This document shows, one piece after another, positions 48,888 to 60,780 of a DNA stretch of 64,000 nt. Location: the NCBI RefSeq assembly GCF_005239225.2, contig NC_133284.1, positions 30,676,339 through 30,740,338 of the forward strand, given 5' to 3'. Position numbers and translations under genes: made by a program. The stretch's first letter is position 1. Each line of letters starts with the position of its first letter. The notes under the pieces are model-generated. The model was not told the DNA's origin, did not search any database, and saw only the letters and a list, made by a program, of their open reading frames with translations. The stretch comes from Populus alba. Lineage: Eukaryota > Streptophyta > Magnoliopsida > Malpighiales > Salicaceae.

Positions 48888-50135
48888 CTAAACACCCATA
48901 GACCGCAACTCATCCAATTGTGCTCTAATCTGATCCTGCACCAACTCCAGCCGCTTGGAATAAACCTCCAACTCCAATATATGTTGCTTCCTCCACTTCT
49001 CATCCATCATCATTGCATCCCCTACTCCAAAACTCAATGGCATCGCATTCATTGCCAATCCTCCAACGCCTCTACCAACACCACCCATCCCTGCTCCAGC
49101 CATATTGCTCAGCAACTCCTTAAACAAAGGCGACAAACAACTCCTCATTGTCTCCTCGATCACACTCGACAAATTCCCGTTCCCACTCCCACCCCCATTC
49201 ACATTAGTCTCATTCCCCACGAACCCATCATTCATCAACACACGCTTCTCCTCCGTTCTAACACCAACAACTGGTCGCGACCGCGACCGTTTTCTTGATC
49301 TAGGAGTAGACCTTTGATCCTCAATTTTAACAGCAACATCAGCATCCATCATCACATCATGGTTATTGAAGTTAGGGTTAGGGTTAGGGTTAGGGTTTCC
49401 TCCATCATCATCATCCAAATTGTGCCCATCTTCATTACCAAAACCCGCGATCTTTCCCGTAGAACTCCAGATCTTCCTCGAAATCTCAAAAGTAGCCTGA
49501 TCATGTGGGGATTTAAAGCAAAAATCTTTGCCAGAATTTATCTTATTCAGAACATTACGATACTTCTTCTTTAAACGACGCAGTTTCTCAACAAGCTGGT
49601 TCTTGTTAAAATCGAGCTGGAGTTTCGACTTGATTTGATCATAGAATAAAGCGGTGTCGTTATGGTGATTATTAACAGTACCTTTTGTCGTTGTGTAATC
49701 TAAGAACCCTTGAAGTAGTTCAATTTCATCTTCATCGGTCCATAATCGTTGAAATAACCGCCTGGTGTCATCGAATTGCGGTTTCTTCGAGTCTTGAGAG
49801 GGGATGATTGTCGTGTCAGGGGGAACGCGTTGTCGTTTCAATACATCGGGTGTGGAATCAGAGGCCACTGCTGTGGTGGTGGTTGTGACAGCAGGGATGG
49901 AAGCGATGGTGACAGCGGGGACGGCAGTGGGGACGGCGGCGGAAGTGGAGGTATCATCGTCTTCGAGCAATTCTTCTGATAAGACGTCATCGTTTTCGGG
50001 CAAGGTGTCATCGTTTTCGATTTCAAGGTCGTCTTCAAGATCGTCGTTTTGAGATTGAGAAGATTGATCATCTTCATCTTCTTCGTCAGCCTCGAGATCT
50101 TGGTCGAATACGGTGTCATCTTGCTCCGCTGCCAT
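48888..50135 (-). CDS. GeBP/STOREKEEPER-like transcription factor, 415 aa
   Basis: I start at the ATG at 50135-50133 (MAAEQDDTVFD); the longer frame begins only at a GTG. Residues 8-65 are strongly acidic (runs of D and E). A Thr/Ala/Val-rich linker follows. The DUF573 DNA-binding domain is at about 127-225 (RLWTDEDEIELLQGFLDY, then KLRRLKKKYRNV and FEISRKIW), which defines the plant GeBP/STKL family. Residues about 239-255 are an NPNPNPNPN run encoded by repeated GGGTTA, followed by a basic probable nuclear signal (SRKRSRSR). The last 40 residues form a leucine-zipper-like helix (HILELEVYSKRLELVQDQI) likely used for dimerisation. Family members act in trichome, hormone and stress regulation; the specific role is unknown. 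Intronless, as is common in this family. Confidence 0.9.
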   Translation of the reverse strand: MAAEQDDTVFDQDLEADEEDEDDQSSQSQNDDLEDDLEIENDDTLPENDDVLSEELLEDDDTSTSAAVPTAVPAVTIASIPAVTTTTTAVASDSTPDVLKRQRVPPDTTIIPSQDSKKPQFDDTRRLFQRLWTDEDEIELLQGFLDYTTTKGTVNNHHNDTALFYDQIKSKLQLDFNKNQLVEKLRRLKKKYRNVLNKINSGKDFCFKSPHDQATFEISRKIWSSTGKIAGFGNEDGHNLDDDDGGNPNPNPNPNFNNHDVMMDADVAVKIEDQRSTPRSRKRSRSRPVVGVRTEEKRVLMNDGFVGNETNVNGGGSGNGNLSSVIEETMRSCLSPLFKELLSNMAGAGMGGVGRGVGGLAMNAMPLSFGVGDAMMMDEKWRKQHILELEVYSKRLELVQDQIRAQLDELRSMGV

Positions 50136-50768
50136 TGGAGCGAGAGAGAGAGGGGGTGGGTTAGGGTTGAAACCTTGCGCGTTGGACTTTCGTTGTTGGA
50201 GAGTGGAAGAAGGGAAGTCTGATAGCCCGAAAAATGTGGTAATCTTTTTCACAAGGGTAGACTTCGATTTTGACGATATAGATTCATCAAATATTTAATT
50301 TGGCCCCTATAATTTAATATTTTCTCCATTTTTATCCTTGTAATTTCCAAAACAATCTCATGTTATCCCTATACGTAAATATTCTACTTTTGTTTTTTTT
50401 TTAGTTTCTTTTTAGAAACTTGAGCTTTTTTACGATGTATTAACATCTATAGCAATTCGAGAGTAAAAATAAGAAAAAAATTATTAAAAAAATAAAAATA
50501 TGAGAAAAAATCAAGTCCCGTTAGCTATTTAATAATAAAGGACAAATTGAAACTTTTTAAGAAATATAAAAGTAGTTTTGTGAAGTTCTAAACTATATAT
50601 AGGTAGAAGTGTAACGTTCATAAATCTAAAAGGACAATAAATATAATTTGCCTTTTTTAGAGAATCAAAATGGGGTCTGGAGGGGGGTTCACTGGTCACT
50701 GGACAGGAAATTTAATTTCATACCTGTTCTGCTAGCCCAGCCCAGCCCATACCAGAAACGTAAAATGG

Positions 50769-50803
<35 letters not shown>

Positions 50804-50890
50804 AGTTGAAACTTTTATTAACAAAAAACCAAAAACAAATTGGAATAATATTTTTTTTTTCTTTCCTTAGATTTTTTTTTATAATTTATT
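50136..50890. promoter_or_regulatory. Upstream region of the GeBP-like gene
   Basis: Immediate 5' region of the minus-strand gene, with a CT/GA-rich leader (about 50140-50160). A run of about 33 A residues lies at 50770-50801. No TATA box was securely assigned. Confidence 0.4.
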
Positions 50891-51463
50891 TTTTAAAAAA
50901 ATTCAATTTTATCGTTCAAATATAAGATAGTTTATTAAAAATTAAACTTTATAATATTTTTAATTTATTTTTATGAAGTTATCTTAATTTCATTACTCGA
51001 ACCACAAGTTTAAAAGATTAATTTAATTAACTCAAGTTTATTTTTCTTTATCTAATTGATTTAAAAAAAAATCATCATTCAACACTGTTTTGATTAGAAA
51101 TTAAGTTTAGTGATTTGTTTTGATTTTTTTTATAAAAAGTTATCATCATTTCATGACTTGGATCACAATGTTGAGGGTTTGACCTTAAGTCATTTTTTGT
51201 GTCCTCTGTTAATAGGTTTTTCAATTTTAATTTTATCTTTTAATATTAGGTTTACTGGGAATTAGGTTTTATAATATTTTTAATTTACTTTTTATGAGGT
51301 TATTTCAGTCTCATGATCTAAACAGTGAGTTTGACGAGTTGACTCGAGTTTTTTTTTCCTTTTTTCTCATTAACTTTTTTTTGTTATCAATTTCATCATT
51401 CAACATTACGTTGATCGGGAATTAGGCTTTTATGATTTTCTTTGATTTTTTTTATGAGATTAT
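50890..51463. repeat. Degenerate tandem repeat, about 160-bp unit, left part
   Basis: Units recur at about 50970, 51130, 51290 and 51450, each with a TTTTTATGAGGTTATC-like block, CTCATGACCC-like words, a GAGTTTGAC..TTGACTC stretch, then a poly-T tract and CATCATTCAACATT. The array is split by the solo LTR and resumes at 53336. Confidence 0.72.
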
Positions 51464-53189
51464 TGATTAGTACTTAAAAGTGCATATTTATCAAGGTTTT
51501 ATATCATCATTTTGCACTTAAAGTATCAATAACTCCTTAACTAAAGCATGTTTTATAATAACAAGTCTAATACTATAAAATGCCTTAATATATGGTAAAT
51601 GTTCATCTTAAATGCAGGCCTATCACATAAATCAAAGGATTGATTGATGAGTTCATGTATGGAAATTGAAAGGACAAAGAGAGGGTCAAACTTAGAAAAG
51701 AGATGTTAGTGCAGTCCAAACTAGAATAATGTTCGGTAATTGGGTCATATCTCGAGTTCTAGATGTCAAAATGATCTCAAATTTTTACAAAAACTCAGTA
51801 AGACATAAGCCTACAATTTTCATATGGACACCAAGATCTAAGAAGGCCGTTTGCAAGTCCAAATTATAACAACAACGGAGAAGTCCGAATTTGTCCTGTA
51901 GCCTGAACACTGTTCAGTGTTTGGTCTATATCTGGAGTTCTAGAAGTCTAAATGACCTTCATTTTTTTTTTCTAGAAAGCTGAGTCAATTTCCTACAACT
52001 TTCATGTTTTCAAGAGGGCCCAATTCTGATGCTAGCAATTTTGTTTTATTCAGACAAGAAAATAAGAATTTTCACAAAGTCAAGAGTTGGCCACCCACTC
52101 AACAATTAGTCATCAAATCAATAATTACAAATTTTGGCCTATAAAAGGAGGTATTTGCCATGTATTTAGGGGCTGGATTGTTCAGATCAAGAACTTGCTT
52201 TTGCTCTCTCTCTTTATATATATTTTTGTAATTCTTAAGTTTTGCTTTCATTAATATTTTGTTTATGCTTTTCATTTCCTTTACTTTCCTTAGTTAACTT
52301 GTATCTTATTTATGTTCTTGTTTTGTTTATTTATGTTTCTCTTCTTCATTATATTTAGCTAAGTTTATTATGTCAGGGTGAAAAGGTTACACTAATGGTG
52401 TAAGAATAAGTATAGTGTAAACTCAACATGGACCTTAATGTTTAATATTAACATGTCTTATCTTTTTATCATACTAATTCTTAATATCTTGCTTATTAAA
52501 TGGTTAATCTAGATTTGTGTTATATAATAATTGGCACAACAAATGCTTAGCACTCTCATAGCCTAACCGTATGTTATTACCTACACTTGGGCTATGAAAG
52601 GAACTTGATTTGTTGTTGACATAAGTTAGCATCATGAATTCCTAAAAATATTTAAAAGTTTGGTGTTATGTAAATAAGATAATTAATATGATCATGTTAA
52701 CAATTTATAATGAGTTATTAATGACAAATTATCCGATTGGAACCTCCTTCGTGTGTGGTTTCCAAATTGAGTAATAAGAGTTTACATTATACTTGTTTGA
52801 AATACCATTAGTGGATCTTCTAACCTTGATATTCGTTTTTATCATTATTTATTCCTTACATCAATCTTCCATCTAAAAGTTCTTATTAATTTCTTCCTCT
52901 TTTTTTTTTATTACTACTAATACTATTTACATTCTTGTTATATTTTATGTACATTACGTATGCTCTGTGTTTGATCAAGGATCCTGACATTGTTGGTCTT
53001 GCCTTGTTCATTCGCATTAGAAATCTGTTTATATTATATAATATATCTCTTTGATCTTTTCATAAACTCAGTATATAGGCTGGAAACTTGTGACCCGATC
53101 TTTTAGATCATTCTCAGGTATAACAACGCCGCGTACTGAGTATTATTATTATTATTACTATTACTATTATTGTTGTTATTGTTGTTATT

Positions 53190-53222
<33 letters not shown>

Positions 53223-53335
53223 ATTTATAATTTATACAATTAACCTATCTGTGGTTCGACCCCGGTCTTGCCGGGTTATTTATTATTTCGACACTCCTGC
53301 ACTTGGGAGAAGACATCAATCTTTCGGTTGTGTCA
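51464..53335 (+). mobile_element. Solo LTR, 1,872 bp, inside the tandem array
   Basis: It starts TGATTAGTACTTAAAAG and ends GGTTGTGTCA. The flanking 5-mers are ATTAT (51459-51463) and GTTAT (53336-53340), one mismatch, and joining the flanks restores the TTATGAG-GTTATC word of the tandem unit. A promoter-like CCTATAAAAGGAG lies near 52140. The 3' part has the U5-type phrase TGTGGTTCGACCCCGGTCTT. The length suggests a Ty3/gypsy family (inference). No internal coding, so recombination between two LTRs is likely. Confidence 0.75.
53137..53225 (+). repeat. Trinucleotide microsatellite (TTA/TTG) inside the solo LTR
   Basis: Uninterrupted ATT, ACT and GTT triplets, ending in about nine GTT units, in the U5-like part of the LTR. 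Confidence 0.9.
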
Positions 53336-54490
53336 GTTATCCTTGTTTCATGACTCAAGTCACGAGTTTGACACCTTAACTCTAATTGAATTAAGTAGTT
53401 TTTTGTGTCATTTTTTAATCAATTTTTTTTCAATTTTATTTTTTAACATTGGGTTGATTAATAATTTAAATTCATAATTTATTTCAATTTATTTTCTTCA
53501 AAAGGTTCGACTCAGGTCATTTTTTTCTCTGTTTTTTTTTTTCAATTTCATCCCTTAACATTAGACTTATTGAAAAATAGGCTTTGTAATTTGTTTTGAT
53601 TTACTTTTTATGAGGTTATCATATTTTCATGACCAGATATTCCAATATGTTATCGTCTTAATATTTATATAAAAATATCATCTTGAATATTTATTTTGAG
53701 TCAAACTATTTTTATTATTGGTCGTTTGGTTGTCTTTAGATTTGCCAAATTAATCAGATCACATTGAAACAATCCTTACATGGTTTAAAAGATTTTTCTA
53801 CTTGAAAAAACATTAGCAATGCCAAGTTATGTTTATATATATATATAAGAAAAAAAAATCCTTCATCTGACTCATTGTGTAGGTTAAGCTAGTGATATAA
53901 TTAACCAAAAACTAAAAGAGAAGAAAGTTTTACTGTACCCCTTCTCACAAAAATACTATTCATTAGAATAATATTTTCTTTCTCTCATTTGGTGTTTTTT
54001 AATATATATTTTTTTAAATTCAATTACATCATTCAATATTAGGTTTATTAGGGATTGAACTTCATAGTTTTTTTTTAATTTATTTTTTATGGGGTTATCC
54101 AAATCTCATGACCTGAACCGCAAGTTTAACAAGTGAACTTGATTTTTTTTTTTTTAATTTTTCATATTATTATTTTTCTCAAATATACCCTTCAACATTA
54201 GTTTAATTGAAAATTAAATTTTGTAATTTGTTTCAGTTTATTTTTTATAAAGTTATCTCAATCTCATAACTCAGGTTACGAGTTTAGCTAATTAACTTGA
54301 ATTGACTCAAATCATTTTTTATATTATTTTTTTAATTTTATTTTTAAATATTGAATTAATTAAAAATTAAATTTTATAATTTATTTAGCAGATTAACTTA
54401 AATTGACTCAAGTTATTTTTATATTATTTTTTTAATTAAATATTTTTTTAATTTTATTTTTAAACACTAAATTAATTAAAATTTATAATT
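53336..54490. repeat. Degenerate tandem repeat, about 160-bp unit, right part
   Basis: Further units with the same words occur near 53336, 53605, 54085 and 54245. Between them are AT-rich stretches. Unit similarity falls toward the right. Confidence 0.65.
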
Positions 54491-55175
54491 TATTTTGCTA
54501 TTCATGCTCAAGAGCCTCGTGAACTTCCCTTTTCGTCACCTCCTTAGCGGGATCAAGAAATTACCCCTCTAGATTAATCTGACGGAAGGATGATCTCATT
54601 AAGGTCCCCGATCGACAGCCAAGGTCCTGTTAGGAATTATAAATGGAATTCAATTTATAAAAAATGTGTAAAATTTAGGGGTGAATAAAAAAAACAAAAA
54701 AACACAAAAAAAAATCAATTTAATTCAGTTTTGGTTTAAAAATTTTAAAAATAATTGAACCGAACCATAAAAATAATAAATATAAAAGATATTATTTATA
54801 ATATAATTTCATAAGAATTAATATAAAGCATGTCCTTTTTTAAAAAAAAAAACTTGTTTTTTAATAATAACAACATACCAGGTTTTACTGGCAACAAACT
54901 TGCATTTATATATGCTTTTTGATAAGTTCACATCTTCTTCTATCTTTTTTATTATTTTTGTGATTATATTTATATATGTTATTGAGTATCTATAATTATC
55001 TATTTGTTTTATGATTTTATTTTGTTTTTGTTTTTTATTCTACAAAAATCAATTGAATTTGGTCTCAAAAACCTAAAAAATCCTCTAAAAAAAAACTAGG
55101 TTTTGTCGGTTTTTATTTTTAAAAATCTAGATCAAACCAAACCAAAATTAATAGTTTCTACTCAGATCTAATTCA

Positions 55176-55211
<36 letters not shown>

Positions 55212-55582
55212 TTTCAGTGTAATTAGGTTTTTGAAAAATACTCACCCCCTAGCAAAATCAAATTAGATTAGAGGAGAGATACTCTAATTTACTACCGTAA
55301 TTCCTTCTCAAATTAACATTGAAAATAATATTCTTAAAATACCCTTTTCTTTTCTCTCAAAAACCCAATAAAAACACCCACCTCTATCTTTTTTGAGTTT
55401 CCATGTTTTGCAAGGTTTAACTGGTGAAATTATAACCAAACCTGCTCTTCCAAGTTATTTTTCTTGTGGTTGCTTCGCGTCACGGCATGGCTTGCCCAGA
55501 CACTGTGTTTTGATTCTTCCTTTGCTTTGTCTAGGCCAACCCCTTCCATGCTTGTGAGCTTCATTACCCTGGCTAAACAGAT

Positions 55583-55765
55583 ATGGTTGTTTAGAATTGT
55601 GTGTGTAATTATTTTTTAAAATATTTTTATTTGAAAAAATATTAAAATAATATTAATTTTTTAAAAATTTATTTTTAATATTAGCACATCAAAATAACCT
55701 GAAAATACTAAAAAAAAATTATTAATTTAAAATAAAAAATATTTTAAAATATAAAAACAGATAAA
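55583..55765 (+). mobile_element. MITE-like element, copy 4
   Basis: It contains the shared core TTTTTAATATTAGCACATC and the following AAAATAACCTGAAAATAC stretch, with degraded ends (GGTTGTTTAG at the left). Confidence 0.5.
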
Positions 55766-55964
55766 TATATAATCTGATAGGAGATAAGTTATTGTGATTT
55801 GATCGATTATTGCCTTGGATTACCAGTGACATTGCCTTCGCTATGCTCGGCCATGTCCGAGAACCGCATGCAACGAGTTAGATCGGCTAAAGCCAAGTGT
55901 TAAATAGAGCCCCTTGGTGTGGTTCACCTCATTCTTTTTTTGACGGTCATGTTTATTTTTATAT

Positions 55965-56160
55965 TTTTAAAGTTTTTTTTTAAATTTTTTTTTTTTATTT
56001 TTTGTTTTAAATTAATATGTTTTTGGTATTTTTAGATCATGTTGATGCAATGATATTAAAAATAATTTTTTAAAAATAAAAAATATATATTATTTAGATA
56101 TATTTCTAAATAAAAAATACTTTAAAAAATAATTACAACCACATTTCTAAACAAACTAAC
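55965..56160 (-). mobile_element. MITE-like element, copy 5
   Basis: Reverse-strand copy: the minus strand reads the core ATTTTTAATATCATTGCATC and ends with degraded inverted termini near CCACATTTCTAAACAAAC on the plus strand. Confidence 0.5.
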
Positions 56161-56540
56161 ATCCCCAGCTAATAAATGGTGAACCCGGACCCTCTTCCAT
56201 TTTCGTAGCTGCTAAGATGGATATTTAAGAAAGATTTAAGAATTTTTACTGGAATGTTTCTTCTTTTTTCTCTCACATTTCTAGTGAAAATATTTTGAAC
56301 GATTTAACAAATAAAGTTTATGTCATTTCAAGAGTCTTTGTAAAAAACAAATTAATAATTTTTGTAACCAAAACTATTTTAAAATTAAGGAAAAAATAAA
56401 AAAATAATTTAATTTATTTTTATGACATTTCAAATTGGTATAATAAATTTAATTTGTTAGATTATCAATTGAATTTAAATTTATTTTAACAACTACTGTT
56501 GGGATTATTCAATGGACTAGTCGATAAATAAATTGAAAGA

Positions 56541-56709
56541 AGCCCAAAGCCCAAATACCAAAGCCCAAATCACATTTTGAGATGAAACCCAAAACCAAAT
56601 AACTAACCAAAGCATCTACTTATGATTTAAGCATCCATACACTCAAGTCTCTCAACTCGGCACTGAAACGAGACCTGCAGGCAAAATCACACACAAAAAA
56701 AAACCCTAA
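56541..56709 (+). promoter_or_regulatory. NAA10 promoter elements: site II repeats and telo-box
   Basis: Three AGCCCA (TGGGCT) site II-type motifs lie at about 56541-56567, and AAACCCTAA (telo-box) at 56701-56709, 23 bases before the ATG. This pairing is typical of plant promoters of ribosomal-protein and other translation genes expressed in dividing cells, and it fits a ribosome-associated acetyltransferase. Confidence 0.6.
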
Positions 56710-56731
56710 CCTCTGCATCAAAATCTCCAAC

Positions 56732-57876
56732 ATGGTTTGCGTAAGGAAGGCGACGATGGACGACTTGTTGGCGATGCAAGCATGCAACTTGCTATGCTTG
56801 CCCGAAAACTACCAGATGAAATATTACTTCTACCACATCCTCTCTTGGCCGCATCTCCTTTATGTCGCCGAAGATTACAACGGCCGAATTGTTGGCTATG
56901 TGTTGGCTAAGATGGAAGAAGAATCTACCGAATGTCACGGTCATATCACTTCTCTCGCTGTCCTCCGTACTCATCGTAAGCTTGGCCTCGCTACCAAGCT
57001 CATGAAGGCCGCCCAAACCGCCATGGAACAGGTCAAACAATTTGGCTTTTATTACCTTTTTTAGTTCATTTGTTTCCTTAAGTTTTTTTTCTTGATTTTG
57101 CAAACGAAAAATTAGGGATGTTAGTCATTAGATTTTGATTATTTCTAATGGATGAATGAAATGCTTTGATTAGGTTCTATTTCTTTAGATAAATTGTTGG
57201 ATGACATGCATATATATATTGAGAATTTGCGATTTTTTTGTTTTTGGAATGTTTGGTGATTTTCGTATCAGCGTTTTATGTAGAATTTGGAAGTATATGT
57301 GGAATGTAATTGAACTGCAGATCAATCAATAGGGTGGATGCATTAACTGATACCCATTTCTAGTTTAGGTACCTTTGAGTTATTTTTTTGTTATGTTTTT
57401 TATTTGATCAGTAAAATATATGTAATTTATTGTGATCTGATTGAAATTTTTTTAGGGCATTTTGACATATTTGATTTGAATTTTAGCTCTACACGGCTAT
57501 CTATAGTGATTAGATTTATGTTCTTTTATTGTCATATATCTGCATTTTATCATACTCGATTTACAATTTCTTATTGGTTAAGTTTGTGGAACAGGTGTTT
57601 GGAGCAGAGTATGTGTCGCTGCATGTGAGGAAGAGTAATCGGGCAGCATTCAATCTTTATACTGAAACATTGGGCTATAAGATTCATGATGTGGAGGCTA
57701 AGTATTATGCAGATGGGGAGGATGCATATGATATGAGGAAGCAGTTCAGGGTAAAGCAGAGTCACCACCACCACCACCACCACCATGGTGGTGGGTGTTG
57801 TTCTGCTGATGCCAGGCCTGTGGAAGCTCAACCAGAATCAAAATCAGAGGCAAAAGCCAGCACCAAGGTGGAATAA
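56732..57876 (+). CDS. NAA10: N-alpha-acetyltransferase catalytic subunit NAA10 (ARD1)
   Basis: Two exons, 56732-57031 and 57595-57876, separated by a GT-AG intron, give 193 residues, the family's usual size. NatA acetylates the N-terminus of nascent proteins starting with Ser, Ala, Thr, Gly, Val or Cys after Met removal; NAA10 is catalytic and is anchored to ribosomes by NAA15. The GNAT fold is visible: the N-terminus [19 protein letters not shown], the substrate-side [17 protein letters not shown], acetyl-CoA loop R82-K-L-G-L-A87 and [10 protein letters not shown] near 119-128. Residues 157-164 are eight histidines followed by GGGCC. The exon joint reads [15 protein letters not shown] and keeps frame. 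Confidence 0.95.
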
Positions 57877-58408
57877 AAAATGGGTTGATGGTGAAAGGTA
57901 ACTGACTCACTGGAGAAGTGGGCGTTACACGCTTTTGTTATGTTAATTGGAATACTGTTTGTTTGTACTGACTACCGAGTATTGTAGTTTGTTCATCCTT
58001 GTTAACAATGCACTGGCAGACCAGGAGTTACATTGCTATTTCTATTTACTGCTTCCTCCATGCATATTGGGATTAGCATTGCTGTGTGTATTTGCACCTT
58101 CTTTTTGAGAGTGCTTTTTTTCTTTTTCTTGCAATTTTGAGAATCTGCTGCTGCTACTATACAGTATCGATTTTACTACTACTATTAGGATACAGCATTT
58201 GCACTACCTATCCCATTTGTTTTCTTTCCCAAAAACTGTGAACTGATTGATAATTTTGTTTCTGTATATCCCCTCGAATCATCTCTTCCAAGTTACTCCA
58301 GATGAAATAAGAGTTGGAGATTCGTGATGATTTTTACATCTCACTGGTGTTCCTATAGGATGATAGGAACCCTTGCTTCATGTCACTTTGAACCATGGTC
58401 CTAGTTGT

Positions 58409-58409
<1 letters not shown>

Positions 58410-58443
<34 letters not shown>

Positions 58444-58530
58444 GGGTGTTCTGGGGCCAGCTTGTGCGCACCTCGACTAATCCCACAAGCCTTGAAGTTA
58501 ACGATCATATAAGCCATATATTTATTTTTT
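58410..58530 (-). repeat. Possible SINE-like or dispersed repeat with poly-A tail
   Basis: A poly-T run is followed by TGTTCTGGGGCCAGCTTGTG and CACCTCGACTAATCCCAC, words I recall as part of a repeat common in woody dicots. The poly-T would be the tail of a minus-strand insertion. No boundaries or duplication found. Confidence 0.35.
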
Positions 58531-58727
58531 TTGTGACTAGTTGAGCTACATGTTTTAGATGCTGATATCTAAACAGGATTAATTGTGAGTTTGTACACGA
58601 TTTAGATGCTTATATCTAAACATAATTAATTGCGAGTTTGTGACTAGTTGAGCTACCCGTCTATGAAGATGATATCTGATCAGGATTAATTGCCATGGAA
58701 AGGGGATTAATTGCCATGGAAAGGTTG

Positions 58728-58935
58728 GTGTGTTTGGCAGTGCAATCGAAAAATATTTTTGAAAAAATTTGAATTTTTTTTTTATTTTGAATTAATATGT
58801 TTTTGATATTTTTAAATTATTTTGATGTATTGATTTTAAAAATAATTTTTAAAAAATAAAAAAATATTATTAGAATATGTTTTTGAGTAAAAAATATTTT
58901 AAAAAATAATTATAATTACACTTTTAAACATTAAC
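58728..58935 (+). mobile_element. MITE-like element, copy 6
   Basis: Starts near GTGTTTGGCAGTGCAATCG; the core TTTGATGTATTGATTTTAAA is a degraded form of the shared one; ends near TACACTTTTAAACATTAAC. Confidence 0.5.
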
Positions 58936-59867
58936 TGGACTCTGGAGACAGGTTTCTGCACCAAAACACCACAATGTTGGGGTCATTTCTCGCAAATTTT
59001 AACCAATTTGGGACGTCCAAATAACTGTTTGAGCCAATCTACTGGCTTTCACTGGGTAGGACCTCTCTCGAGAGTGATTTGCAAAAAAAAAAGAATCCAT
59101 TAACTTAAATAACAATAATAAGTGATGATATTTTGATGTTTGAAGGGTAGAGTAGCTGCCAAAGAAAAATAAATTAATGACGGGGTCCATCCAAAATAGT
59201 ATGTAAAATATTTTTTACGTAAAAATAAGATCCATTTACCAGATAAAGAGTGCCAAAAACAATTTTTTATTTTTAAAAAAAAAGAGGAACTTGACCTAAT
59301 CAACTAACTATGCTAATATATTTTAAAGTAGGATATTTAAAAAAAAAACTATTGACATATAATTAGTATTGTTTATATTGTGATAATTTATGTTTTTTTT
59401 TAAATTATTTTAATATGTTGATGTTAAAAATAAAAAATAAAAATTATTTTAATATATATTTAAAAACATTATGTAGCAAAATATGTGTGTGTGTGTGTGT
59501 ATGTTTTTTTTTTTAATATTATATTTAATTAATGTTTAAAATTATCCATTATCTTATTGTATATTCAAGAAACATAGATTGAAAAAAAAAAAAAAAAAAC
59601 GTCAGATGCTATCAATTATTCGTGACATGATTCATTGTTTCTTTAGGGTTTTTTTTAGCTAAATCCGAGTCAACGGATGCTGCTGCTGGAAGAATATAGA
59701 CAAAAGTAGAAAAAGAACTTTATCAAAAACCCATAAGCTTACGCGGGAGAAGAGAAACCGAAATCTTGGTTTCTAATCCAGTTATAAATCTCGAATATTG
59801 TTTGTTAGCGGTGCACGGCAATAAAAGCTACAATTTTATATTTCCAGTTATGTGGCTGTAACTGTGA

Positions 59868-60040
59868 TGGAAAATGTTTTTTAAAATAATTTTTTATTTA
59901 AAAGTATATTAAAATATATTTTATAATTTTAAAATCAGTATACTAAAACTATAAAAATATTTAAAAATATCAATTTAATATTTATTTTAAAATTAAAAAT
60001 ATTTTAAAAACATACTAAAAATAAAAAATAAAAGCAATCC
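59868..60040 (+). mobile_element. MITE-like element, copy 7 (degraded)
   Basis: It contains GTGGCTGTAACTGTGATGG, TTTTATTTAAAAGTATATT and AAAATATTTTAAAAACATAC, which align loosely with the other copies. Boundaries are unclear. Confidence 0.4.
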
Positions 60041-60780
60041 TTCTCCAGAATCTCCACCACACGCAAACACCCCCTGAAAGCTGGATGGGCAATAATTGAA
60101 ACATTGGGAAAAACAAAAAAACAGTGCCTTGCCCCACCAGTTTTGGTGGCTGTCACATTCGACTTTCGACACGTTCTCTTTGAGGTTTCCAAGAAAGGTA
60201 AGGTAATTTTACTCGGTATGTATTGATTGCATCAGGCATCAGGCATCAGGCATCAGGCATGAATCCGTAAAGCCACATAACTACTTGTATTCTTTGCAGG
60301 GTTGTGTTCTGGTAAGAGATTTTTATAATTATATGTTAGGTTTGATAGTGAAAGTGGGAGGAGCCGTGGCACAGCACGATTTATATAGCCTCCAACTAGT
60401 TTGCGATGGAGGCTCTGTTGTTGGCTCGTTGCGTGTTCGTGTCATTTTTTATATTCTCGTAAACCCCAACACTTTGCCTGCTCTGAGCATCTTCTTCGAT
60501 TAGCCAACACCATATTTAATATTAAAGATCACGAAGAAGGTCTCGACCATACCCCTTGCAAGCTACAAGATCACATGAAGGATTAATGTCCAGCTAGGCT
60601 AAGCAATGATGGGTTGTTTTAGCATATAGAAGGAATAATATATGGTGAAGCTTTTATCTCAATTACTTCCGAGGAATATCCTAAAAGCATAAGCGCTGCT
60701 ATGATACAAAGGACAGGACCGAAAGACACTTTTGTCATTATAGCCTTGTTGATTTGGAATCCCTGCGGGGTCGCCTCAGC

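Larger units (their letters stand above)
54491..56500. other. Intergenic region with simple repeats and MITE-like elements
   Basis: No gene recognised. A TC/TA microsatellite lies at about 55180-55211. Two MITE-like copies lie in this region and are listed separately. Confidence 0.5.
57877..60780. other. Region between NAA10 and the transporter gene
   Basis: Bases 57877-58100 should hold the NAA10 3' UTR. A poly-T run lies at about 58411-58438, a TG run at about 59484-59501, and a GCATCAG 7-mer repeated about four times at 60229-60260. Two MITE-like copies are listed separately. No gene recognised. Confidence 0.5.

Noticed and set aside
49370..49398. Interstitial telomere repeat
   Set aside because: The unit is TTAGGG rather than plant TTTAGGG and is part of a continuous coding frame. 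It is kept only as a coding curiosity.
50136..50252. N-terminal extension of the GeBP-like protein
   Set aside because: The extra 39 codons start at GTG; the first ATG in frame is at 50135 and gives a normal family N-terminus.
57766..57786. His run in NAA10 as an artificial tag or vector contamination
   Set aside because: It lies inside a normal exon, followed by family-type sequence, and mixes CAC and CAT codons; flanks are native genomic DNA.
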